DNA of 64,000 nt, from the NCBI GenBank assembly GCA_948144175.1, contig CANXME010002190.1:140001-204000 (forward strand), written 5' to 3'. The notes beneath the pieces were generated by a model that was not told the DNA's origin, did not search any database, and saw only the letters and a program-made list of their open reading frames with translations. A program made the position numbers and the translations under genes. Source of the DNA: Closterium sp. NIES-65. Its lineage: Eukaryota; Streptophyta; Zygnematophyceae; Desmidiales; Closteriaceae. This document shows positions 33,201 to 42,600 of this stretch, piece after piece (position 1 is the first letter of the stretch; each line of letters begins with the position of its first letter).

Positions 33201-35758
33201 CCAAAAGCCCTCCTCTCACCACCAGGAGAGCTGCTTCCAGGACGGCTCGACCAAAAGCCCTCCTCTCACATTTTCCTCCTTTCCCCGCATCCCTCTACCT
33301 TACCCGCCACACACACAGCCTCCCAGGTGTATGTGAACCTAGCTCTGAACCCAGAGCGCTACACAGGGTACGGGGGCGACTCAGCGCGGCGCATCTGGCA
33401 GGCGATCTACCAGGAGAGCTGCTTCCAGGACGGCACCAGGGATGAATGCACGGAGAGGCGCGTGCTGTACCGACTAATTTCGGGTCTGCACCAGGCCATA
33501 TCAGTGCACGTGGCCGCGTCGCAAATATGGGACTCAGCAGCTGGGAAGGTGAGCTGGCATTGCAGAGTTGCAGAATGAGCAGCTGGGAAGGTGAGCTGGC
33601 ATTGCAGAGTTGCAGAGTGAGCAGCTGGGAAGGTGAGCTGGCATTGCAGAGTTGCAGAGTGAGCAGCTGGGAAGGTGAGCTGGCATTGCAGAGTTGCAGA
33701 GTGAGCAGCTGGGAAGGTGAGCTGGCATTGCAGAGTTGCAGAGTGAGCAGCTGGGAAGGTGAGCTGGCATTGCAGAGTTGCAGAGTGAGCAGCTGGGAAG
33801 GTGAGCATCTGGCCATCCACCAGCAGAGCTGCTTCCAGGACGGGTGAGGGAGGGAGGGGGGCTTGTTGTGGGGGAGTTGGTGCTATCAGGAGAGCTGCTT
33901 CCAGGATGGCACCAAAGACATGTTCCCTGAGCGTCTCGGCAACCTCTATTTCACATTCCTCTTTGTGCTTAGATAACCCTTTCATCACCACCTTCTCTTT
34001 GCCCTTTTCCCTGTTCTCTCTCCACTCCCCTCTCCTCACTTCAGTGGGGCCCCAACATCACCATATTCCACCACCGCGTCGCCAAGTTCCCTCTCAGCTC
34101 CGTCTCATTCCCCTTCCCCTGCTTCCATCGCCCTCCTTCCTCCGTGTCCCCCATACTCCCTCCCTTGCCCATTATCCACCAGTGGGGCCCCAACATCACC
34201 ATCTTCCACCACCGCGTTGCCAAGTTCCCTTCAAAACCGCCATCTCACTCCCCTTCCATTGCTCCCGCCTTCTCCCATCCCTTTACCTCCTATTTCCCCT
34301 CGCCCCTCTCCCCTCCCACCATACAGTGGGGCCCCAACATCACCATCTTCCACCACCGAGTGGCCAAGTTCCCTGAGCGCCTCGCTAACCTCTACTTTAC
34401 CTTCCTCTTTGTACTGCGCGCGGCCACCAAGGTAAGCATGCTTTGGGTTTGGGTTTGGGTTTGCGGTTGTGTCGAGATCATTTATCATCTAAGCGCCTTG
34501 CCAACCGCCTTGCCAACCGCCTTGCCAACCTCTACTTTACCTTCCTCTTTGTGTTGCGCGCTGCTACCAAAGTAAGTGGTCTCCCCCTCCTCCCCTCCTC
34601 CTTAACTCCACACACCAATTAGTTGGCAATAATGTTGCCGGACAATCCACTTGTGCACATTCGCTTTGGGTAAAACATTGCTCTTCTCAGGTTTGTAACA
34701 CCCTACCTCTACCCTTTTCAGGTTTGCTGGTAACACCCTCCAACCACACTTTCCCTCCTTCCCCCCTTCCTTCTCCCCCACCCTTGTTTGGTACAGGCAG
34801 CGGATTTCTTATCACGCGCGTCTTATGACACAGGGAACCCCCTTGAAGACCACCAGACAGCAGCGCTGGTGCAGCAGGTGGTGAGGAATGGGAGGCTGCA
34901 GGCGGCTTGCCCACTGCCGTTTGATGAGGCGAGGATGTGGCGAGGGGATGAGGGTCCGATGCTCAAGCAGACACTGCAGGGGCACTTCAGGAACATCAGG
35001 TGCGTGTTGAATGGTCTGTGAGGGGCACTAATAGATCTATTAGTCTAGATGGGCTGTGAGGGGTGTGCGCGATGCCACCTGTGACTTTTGAGTCGACTCA
35101 AAAGTCACCAGGAACATCAGGTGCGTGTTGAATGGTCTAGTAGTCTAGATGGACTGTGTGGGGTGTGCGCGCTGTCACCTGTGGGGCAAGCTGGCGTGCT
35201 CTTCCATTCCTTCCTTACCTATCTCCACCACTCTCCACCTTTCCCCACTCCCCCAGCCTGATCATGGACTGTGTGGGGTGTGAGCGGTGCCGCCTGTGGG
35301 GCAAGCTGGAGATCCTCGGGCTTGCCACAGCCCTGAAGATCCTCTTCTCTGTTGATGGCAATGGCAACGGCATCGGCAATGGCATCGGTGGCAACGGCAA
35401 TGGCAACGGTGTTGATAAGTTGAGTCTGCAGCGCAACGAGGTGGTGGCTCTTTTCAACACGCTCTGGCGCTTCTCCCATGCGCTCAAGACCACTGCTGAG
35501 CTCGTCACCCTGCTCGAGATGAACCCTTCCCCGGATGCACCTGTGATTGGAGCAGCGCCTATTGCGTCTGTCTCTGGTGGTCCTGCTGCTGCTGGTAGTG
35601 GTGGTGGTGGTGGTGGTGGTGGTGGTGGTGGTGGTGGTGGTGGTGGTGACAGTGGGAGTGGTGTGGGTGGCGCTGCTGACACAGTGCCGCTGCAAAAGGT
35701 GTGGGAGAGAAGCCAAGAGAAAGACAATCATGACTACAAAACCAGTGCTGCACAGTAG
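30235..35758 (+). CDS. ERO1: Endoplasmic reticulum oxidoreductin 1 (ERO1), 7 exons
   Basis: Proposed exons are 30235-30594, 30887-31015, 31491-31797, 33319-33548, 34327-34431, 34797-34999 and 35257-35758. They sum to 611 aa with matching phases. ERO1 is the FAD enzyme that reoxidises protein disulfide isomerase in the ER lumen. An N-terminal membrane anchor (LVWLALAATVAVVAVAVTV) is followed by SGVVDDCCCEYETVDELNSH, the shuttle-cysteine motif CDCPFWPDDGMC, NPERYTGYGG, YQESCFQDGT, NLYFTFLFVLRAATK, and the active-site CVGCERCRLWGK in exon 7. The tail holds Asn/Gly repeats and a (GGT)n-encoded polyglycine. The exon 3 to exon 4 join requires the acceptor CACACACAG at 33318 (ASQVYVNLALNPER), not the nearer CAG. 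Every intron except 34432-34796, whose end I did not resolve in detail, carries echoes of adjacent exons. Confidence 0.9.
30595..30830 (+). repeat. ERO1 intron 1: repeated donor-like units and an echo of exon 2
   Basis: After the real donor (TGTCAG|GTACGTAC) the motif GTCAGGTACG-like recurs at least three times by 30660. At 30760-30826 a copy of the exon 2 start, with its own CTTGCAG acceptor, encodes RLSGVMDDFCCEYETVDELN and then diverges. Confidence 0.75.
31016..31490 (+). repeat. ERO1 intron 2: echoes of exon 2 end and two copies of the shuttle-cysteine exon
   Basis: Short echoes of the exon 2 end lie at 31041-31115. Copies of the exon 3 start at 31149-31245 and 31337-31430 each retain an acceptor and CDCPFWPDDGMCHSRDCS. 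The real exon begins at 31491. Between them is a CCATTCCACC-type repeat (31247-31320). Confidence 0.8.
31885..32290 (+). repeat. ERO1 intron 3: echoes of exon 3 end
   Basis: The exon end FQAWVEADNPWTSDDESDT plus GTGAGAAG is repeated at 31892-31960 (NSWTSDDESDT plus GTGAGAAG), 32030-32095, 32141-32184 and 32206-32285, with progressive decay (a stop codon in the second copy). Confidence 0.8.
32185..32204. repeat. Palindromic element in ERO1 intron 3 between direct repeats
   Basis: CTTTTGAGGCGCTTCAAAAG is one mismatch from a perfect palindrome of the consensus type. It separates 44-bp direct repeats 32141-32184 and 32206-32249 (CCTGG...GGAGGC). Confidence 0.8.
32309..33268 (+). repeat. 50-bp minisatellite, 19 near-identical copies, derived from ERO1 exon 4
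   Basis: Unit starts fall every 50 bp from 32309 to 33209 with a partial copy after. Each unit carries TACCAGGAGAGCTGCTTCCA and GGACGGC, the YQESCFQDG codons of exon 4 at 33410, plus a pyrimidine stretch. Only a handful of substitutions occur across the array, so it is recent or homogenised. 50 is not a multiple of 3, so it is unlikely to be translated. Confidence 0.95.
33537..33815 (+). repeat. 42-bp tandem array of ERO1 exon 4 end plus splice donor, 7 copies
   Basis: The real exon end GCAGCTGGGAAG|GTGAGC begins the first unit. Further units start at 33579, 33621, 33663, 33705, 33747 and 33789 (partial). Every unit repeats the exon end and the GTGAGC donor. Confidence 0.95.
33820..34326 (+). 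repeat. ERO1 intron 4: mosaic fragments of exons 4 and 5
   Basis: 33890-33975 joins a YQESCFQDGT fragment of exon 4 directly to a FPERLGNLYFTFLFVL fragment of exon 5. Two copies of the exon 5 start (WGPNITIFHHRVAKFP) with acceptors lie at 34043-34095 and 34181-34235 before the real exon at 34327. Confidence 0.8.
34432..34600 (+). repeat. ERO1 intron 5: echo of exon 5 end
   Basis: 34493-34575 repeats RLANLYFTFLFVLRAATK followed by GTAAGTGG, with an internal triplication of CGCCTTGCCAAC. A short (TTTGGG)3-like run precedes it at 34441. Confidence 0.75.
35000..35256 (+). repeat. ERO1 intron 6: duplicated segment around a 28-bp perfect palindrome
   Basis: About 96 bp (34989-35084), holding the exon 6 end with donor plus an echo of the exon 7 start (GGCTGTGAGGGGTGTGCGCG), is repeated at 35109-35190 with one internal deletion. 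The palindrome lies exactly between. Confidence 0.85.
35081..35108. repeat. 28-bp perfect palindrome of the CTTTTGAGTCGACTCAAAAG family
   Basis: The 20-bp core at 35085-35104 is a perfect inverted repeat, extended by GTGA on the left and TCAC on the right. It sits in ERO1 intron 6 between direct repeats. Confidence 0.9.
35595..35648 (+). repeat. (GGT)n microsatellite encoding polyglycine in ERO1
   Basis: About 17 GGT triplets in frame with the ERO1 C-terminal tail, downstream of the catalytic core, so likely a flexible linker with no catalytic role. Confidence 0.9.
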
Positions 35759-36652
35759 TGCATTCTGAACTGACAGACATTCGTTACACTGTACAATAGC
35801 ACGTAGGAAACAAATGTTAACAAAGTTTACTGCTGTAATATGTTAGTGGAGATCTCCACAAAGCGTTGTGGTGTGCTACACCTTCATTTTTTCATGGGCT
35901 ACCTTGTTGCTGCAAATTCTGTCACTTCCCCAGGGCCTACCGTTTTCCTCAATTGAATACTGTACCACTGATAGATAATTTGTTCACACCAGCGTGTAGC
36001 ACTGTACTGTCTGTAACACTCTATGTTCTTACGAATGCATGTGGTGAGTGCGTGGTTTCGTTCGACCTCTCTCGCAAGAGGGCGTGGTGCCAAAGTCCGC
36101 ATGTTGGACACGGTATTTTGCGTTACAGTCAATTATTGTACGGTTTAGAGCGGTAAATGTCTAGGCTCGAATGGATCACGCTCTGGACGTTACCATACCA
36201 CGCCGCTATGCATGTATCACTTCACCACCACTCACTTCCTGTGCCCCTCGGGAATGTCGCACTCACTCAGGCAGTAAAACATGCTTGGCATGGCAACAGC
36301 CCAGTTCGGCAGGCACATAAGATTCTCTCACCTATCACCTTTACCAGAACCTTGAGAAAAACCACGCCACGCTCCTTGAATATATAACCTGATGAGAGCT
36401 TCTTGTTGCTGGTGCTTGGCTAGCTAGTCTCCCTCCTTTTCCTGCAAGGCGTATCCTGATATGACCGTTGATTCTTCAACCAGAATAACGTTGCGTTAAC
36501 ATTCGTAGCGGAGTTGCTTAGAATCCCAACCTTGGACCTGAATTAGATTACGTTACCGGATTCGTGATAGCGACTCCCTCGCGGGATCTCATTCGATCAT
36601 TCACGAAAGTGCTGTCACGGCCAACGACATCGGTTTCGGACGTGCCGTTGCG
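35759..36652. other. Intergenic: ERO1 3' flank and SAMHD1 5' flank
   Basis: About 890 bp, relatively AT-rich, no supported gene. It should contain the ERO1 terminator and the SAMHD1 promoter. Confidence 0.45.
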
Positions 36653-39600
36653 ATGAGTCATCTCTACTGGAACGGCTCGAAGCTGTTGAACGATCCCATT
36701 CACGACCATATCACGGTCGACAAGGTACGAAGGTGTGCTTTGAGTCGACTGCTAACAATCCGATTTACGGGAACGGTTCGAAGCTGTTTAACGATTCCAA
36801 TCGCGACCATATCATCCTCAACAACGTACGGGTATATCGTGTGACATTGTAACGGGTTGGCTTTTGGTTAGTCGCTCGAAAGCTGTTTTACGACCCCATT
36901 CACGGCCATATCACGTTCTCACACGGTATGGAAATGCTGCTGAGTCTAAATGGAAAAGGCACGGACAAAGGTCACGATGGCTACGGAGCAAAGGTCACGG
37001 GATAAAAGCACATGGCTGTCAAGTTACAAGATTCAGCACAACGGGTGAGTGAGCCAGGATTCAGTGCCAATGACAGGGATTGACACTCATGCTTCTTCCT
37101 TTCGTGCAGCAAAACAGCTTCTCCTTTGCTCGTCTAATTTCACTCCTCTCCACGCCTCTCTCTCCCCATCCCTTCCAACCCTCCCCTCCTCAATCCCACC
37201 ACAGACCAGCCTGAGCATCATCGACACGTGCGAGTTTCAGCGGCTAAGGCACATCCGCCAGCTAGGCGTCTGCCACTACGTGTACCCGTCAGCCAATCAC
37301 ACACGACTAGAGCACTCCATAGGGACCTCCCATCTGGCCAATGAGGTGGTGGAATCATTAAGGCGGCAGCAGCCAGAGCTGCGGATCAATGATGATGACG
37401 TCATGGCGGTTACTCTGGCTGGGCTGTGCCATGACATGGGGCATGGGTGCTTCAGTCACATGCTCGATAACTCCATCTTCTCCCACTTCTGCTCTGGATC
37501 CGATTGGTACGTACTTGGCAATCTTTTGAGGCGTCTTGAAGCTGGGTTGTGCCATGACATGGGGCATGGGTGCTTCAGTCACATGCTGGATAACGCCATC
37601 TTCTCCCGCTTCTGCCCTGGATCCGACTGCTATGTGCTGCACAGTCGATTGTACCTGCATGATTCCACTTGCAAGGCCACTTTTTGAACACCTTTGCATC
37701 TCTCTAAACAATTTTCAATCTTGTTGAACACCTTTGCACCGCATTGAATCATCAGGCACCACGAGAAGCGGTCAGTGGAGCTGGTGGATCGAGTGATTGA
37801 CAACAACAACATCGACATTGATCCTGACACCGTGGCCACCATCAAGGTGAGAGAGGGCATGACGGCATGAGGGTGAGAGGATGAGGTGAGAGCATGAGGG
37901 TAAGATAGCACTGAAGGGGAGAGGGTGGAGGTAGATGAGAGGCGGTCGGTCAGTGCAGCTGGTGGATCGAGTGATTGACAACAACAACATTGACATTGAC
38001 CCTGATACCGTCGCCACCATCAAGGTGAGATAATACTGCAGGTGAGAGGTGAGCGCGGCGCAGCATTATCGGGGACAGCCTGCAAGTGAAGAGGATTGGC
38101 AATGGCAACAACAACAGCATTGACATTGATTGATCCTGACACCGTTGCTTGCCACCATCAAGGTGAGAACCAGGAGAAGAGTGAGAGATAGTGCTGAAGG
38201 GGAGAGGGGGTGAAGGTACACAAGAGATGGTCAGTGCAGCTGGTGGATCGAGTGATTGACAACAACAGCATTGACATTGACCCTGACACTGTCGCCACCA
38301 TCCAGGTGAGTCTCATCCTCAACATTTTGCCACCTCCACCCCTCCGCATGCTTGGCTCCATAATCCATTGCCAAGGATTATTTACAAGTGGCTTTCTCTG
38401 CCTTTTCCGTCCACCTACCTGCCCTGTTCTTTCCGTTTCCTTTCTCCCCTTCTTTCCCCCCAACTATCCATCCCCCCCTGCTGCCCGCCCGTTGTTAATT
38501 CCCCCACACCCAGAGCCTCATTCTACCTGACAAGTCCAAGAGGAAAAGGGTAGGTGAGGGGGGAAACGGGTGGAGACAGGAAAAAAAAGGGCAGGGAAAG
38601 ATGATGGGAGGGTGAGGGGAAAAAGAATTGAGTGGGTGAGGGTGGGCGAGGGTGGGTGAGGGTGGGTGGGTGAGGGGAATGGAATGGTTGGGTCATGTCA
38701 GTGATATGAGGGTGAGGTGAGGCTGAGGGCTCAAAAGCTCCTGAAAAAACTCCTGAAACGTGCATTTTCATTTGTGGAGAGTATGCAGTGCTCGTTTTCT
38801 CTGTGGGTCAGGGAGAAGGAGCTATTATGAATCATCGTGACAAAAAGATTTTCGAAGCATCACGCGAACGGTCGCTGAAAGTTTTTTTTTCCGCTGCCCG
38901 GAGTATCTGCAGGACTAAACTGGGAAGAAGTTTCTATGGGATATCGTGGCCAATGCGCTGTGAGGCACCTGACTGACTGTCTCCCTCCTCCCCTGTGTGT
39001 GTGGTGTGGAGTGTCCTATGCAGGACTATAAGGAGAAGGAGTTTCTATGGGACATTGTAGCCAATGCACGCACGGGAATAGACGTGGACAAGTGAGTGAG
39101 CCCGTGTTCTCTCCAATCCTTCAACAGTGCACCCCGTTTTTCCTTAATTCTTTAGCAGTAGAATTGCTGCTCTCTCTTTATGTGGTGTCCCGATCTGTGC
39201 ACTGCTCTGTGGTTGACAGGTTTGACTACCTGGCTCGAGACAGCTACTTCTGCAACATCAAGTCGTGCTTCGATCACAAGAGGTGAGGAGGGTGTGAATG
39301 TAAGGAGGGTGAGCATAAGGAGGGCGTGAGTGCATGCTCTGTGGTTGACAGGTTTGACTACCTGGCTCGTGACAGCTACTTCTGCAACATCAAGGCGTGC
39401 TTCGATCACAAGAGGTGAGAGGGGGGGATGTGGGATGAACATGGGGAGATGAGGAGGGTGAGGTGGGAGGGTGAGTGTAAGGAGGGTTTTTTTGAGAATT
39501 TTCAATAAAACCCTGCAGCGTTGGATGCACTATTTGGTGGCACCTTCAGTGTTTTCTGCGTGGCTTTTCTTTAGCGCTGGCGCCTTCAAAAACCCTTGCG

Positions 39601-42600
39601 TTCTCCTCCGTGTCGCCCCCATCGCCCCCCCTGCTGTCCTTCTCTCCCTCCCCACAGAATAATCCAGATGATGCGAGTCATAGACGACGAAATCTGCTTC
39701 AAGTACAGAGAGTGTGAGTGATGCCCTACTTCATTGCCGTACTTTTCCCTTCTTGCCCACTCTTACCCTCCGCCCTCTCCTGTTTGTCTCGTATGCTCTC
39801 TTGCCTGCTCTTCTCCTCTCGTACCCTCTCTTGCTCTCCCCTCCCCCTTGCCCCTCCCCCTTTCCCTCTCCCCCCCCTCCTTTCCCCTCCTCCCGCACAC
39901 TTCTCTGCAGTAGAAACAGTGAACGACCTGTTTTGGCTGCGGGCCAAGATGTGTTTTCCTTTACCCCTTCTACCCTCTCCCCATTCCCCCGTCCCCCCCC
40001 CCCTCCTCCCTCGCACTTGTCTGCAGTGGAGACAGTGAATGAGCTGTTTTGGCTGTTGAGGCCGTCAAGGCCATGATCCTCGAGGCCCTCTCCTCCCTCC
40101 TCCCCTCTCCCACGCCCAATGCATCCTCCGCTTCCCCTCCGGTCTCCCTCCTCCGTCCGCCCTCCTTCCTCCTCCCTCCTCCCTCCTTCCTTCTCCCTCC
40201 TCCCTCCTGCCTCCTCCCTCCTCCCCTCTCCCCCCGCTCCCCTGTCAACAGTGCAGACAGTAAACGAGCTGTTCTGGCTGTGCGCCAAGATGTATCGCAA
40301 CGTGTACACGCAACCCCACCCCCACACCCTAATCCCTCCCCTTGCCCCCCCCCCCCCCCTGCAGTGGAGACAGTGAACGAGCTGTTTTGGCTGCGCGCCA
40401 AGATGTATCGCAACGTGTACGCGCACAAGACAGTCAAGGCAGTCGAGGCCATGATCCTTTGGGAGCGGCTCTCAAGGCGCCTCCAGGGCAGTCGAGGCCA
40501 TGATCCTGGAGGCGCTCCCCATGCCAACCACACCTTCCACTTCCCCCCTCTCCTCCACCCCCACCCCCCCCCCCCTTTACAGTGGAGACAGTGAACGAGC
40601 TGTTCTGGCTGAGGGCCAAGATGTATCGCAATGTGTACACGCACAAGACGGTCAAGGCAGTGGAGGCCATGATCCTAGAGGCCCTCACCCACGCCAGCCA
40701 CGTCTTCCGCTTTGAGGAGATTGCACTCACGAAAGATCTCGATAGATTCTGCCAGCTGGACGATACGATTCTGCGGGAGATCCTGCGGTCTCGGGACCCC
40801 AGCCTGGCGAAATCCCAGGAGATTTTGAGGCAGCTTGAACGGCGACAGCTGTATCAGGTGACTTCTGGGTCCCTGCACCGTTCTGCACCGTTTTGCACCG
40901 TTCTGCACCGCTCTGCACCGTTCTGCACCGTTTTGCACCTTTTCTCAGCACTCACCTTCCTCCCTGAACAATGTCTGCTCCCTCCTTACTGCCTCATGTC
41001 CCCAGATCACTCCCCCATCCCATCTTTACCCCGTCTCCCCACCATTCAACCCCGCAGTACATGAACGAGGTCGTGGTCCCATTGGGCGCTCTTCACCACT
41101 TCAAGAAGCTCTCGTTTGCCTCCCCGCACTCTGTCTGCTCCTGTTTGACCTCCTCCCTTCGCCCCCTTCCCCTCCTCCCTCCCCGCACTCTGTTTGCTCC
41201 TGTTTGACCTCCTCCCTTCGCCCCCTTCCCCTCCTCCCTCCCCTCCAGTACATGAACGAGTTTGTGGTGCCGGTGGATGCGCTTCACCACTTCAGAAAGC
41301 TCACAGTAGATGAGCTGCTGCAGCATGTGAGTGTGTGAGGGCGTGAGTAGTGTCGGATTGTGCGAGTGTGTGAGAGTGTGTGGGAGTGTGCGAGTGTGTT
41401 AGGGAGTGAGAGTGTTTGTGGGAGTGTGCGAGTATATTAGGGAGTGTGTGAGGGTGTTTGTGGGTTTGCGTGTGAGTGTTATGTGCTGCCCCTTTTTAAG
41501 AACCTCACAGTGGATGCGCTGGCTGAGCATGTGAGTGTGTGAGGGCGTGAGTAGTGTGAGCGTGGCCACAAGTGATGGTACATAGCTGTTTACCATACCA
41601 TATCCCCCTGTACCTGTAAGCCTGCTACCTGTATTCCACCATTTGACTGGGAGCAATGGCAGGACTCGGGATTGTAGCCGCCGGAGCATGGCGACCAAGT
41701 AATGATAACTAGCTGCTTACCATACGACATACCCATCTACCTGTGTTCCTTGGTATTTTGGCAGGGCACGGGGTCATACCTGAGGGAGCATGGCGACCAA
41801 GTGATTGTGGACAATATCAAGATTGACTATGGGCAGGACACAGACAACCCCCTCGACAAGTGAGAGCCTTTCCACTTACATTCCTCACGACCCTGTTCCT
41901 ACACTCATGTCGAACAAGGTGTTATGACAGTGGAACTAGGTAAGGTTTCTCAAGAGTGATTGTGGACAATATCAAGATCGACTATGGGCAGGACACAGAT
42001 AACCCCCTTGACAAGTGAGTCTAGAATGACACATGTCAACATCAATATCAACCTGTTGGTCACATGCGTCTTGAGTAATGTACATTACGAGAGTGGACTA
42101 GGTTTTCCCAAGAGTGATTGTGGACAATATAAAGATTGACTATGGCCAAGACACAGACAACCCACTGACTAGCGAGTCAAAACGTTCAACCTTAGCAACT
42201 GATTGATAGAATCAACTTTGCACAACCCACTCAGAAACTGCTGAGTGCCTTAATCGGCCGTTTCTCATACAATCTCGTATTTCTCTCTTATGCACCTCCA
42301 CCCTGTGTCATGTGCGCAATCAAACCATGGCTACAACAACCACGTTGGTATGGCGGCCATTTTGTGACAACCACCATTGGGGATGTTGCTTCCTTGTCTG
42401 CCGGGCCCGTGTGCTCCACCACACCACATGGCTGCAACAACCATGTTGCTACAACCACCACGGGGGGTGCTGCTCCATCCGTTTCGCCTGCTGGGCCCGT
42501 GTGCTCCACCTCACCACATGGCTGCAACAACCATGTTGCCACAACGACTGCATGGGGTGTTGATTCCTCCTGTGATGCACCCATGGGTTGTGCTTGCTCT

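Noticed and set aside
32188..33445. Two overlapping plus-strand frames of about 380 codons
   Set aside because: They are the 50-bp minisatellite read in different phases; the unit is not a multiple of 3 and its content is copied exon 4 plus intron.
32309..33815. CRISPR-like regularly spaced repeats
   Set aside because: The arrays are head-to-tail with no unique spacers, lie in introns of a eukaryotic gene and derive from its exon.
34441..34466. (TTTGGG)n, telomere-like
   Set aside because: Only three units and not the plant TTTAGGG motif; simple low complexity after a splice donor.
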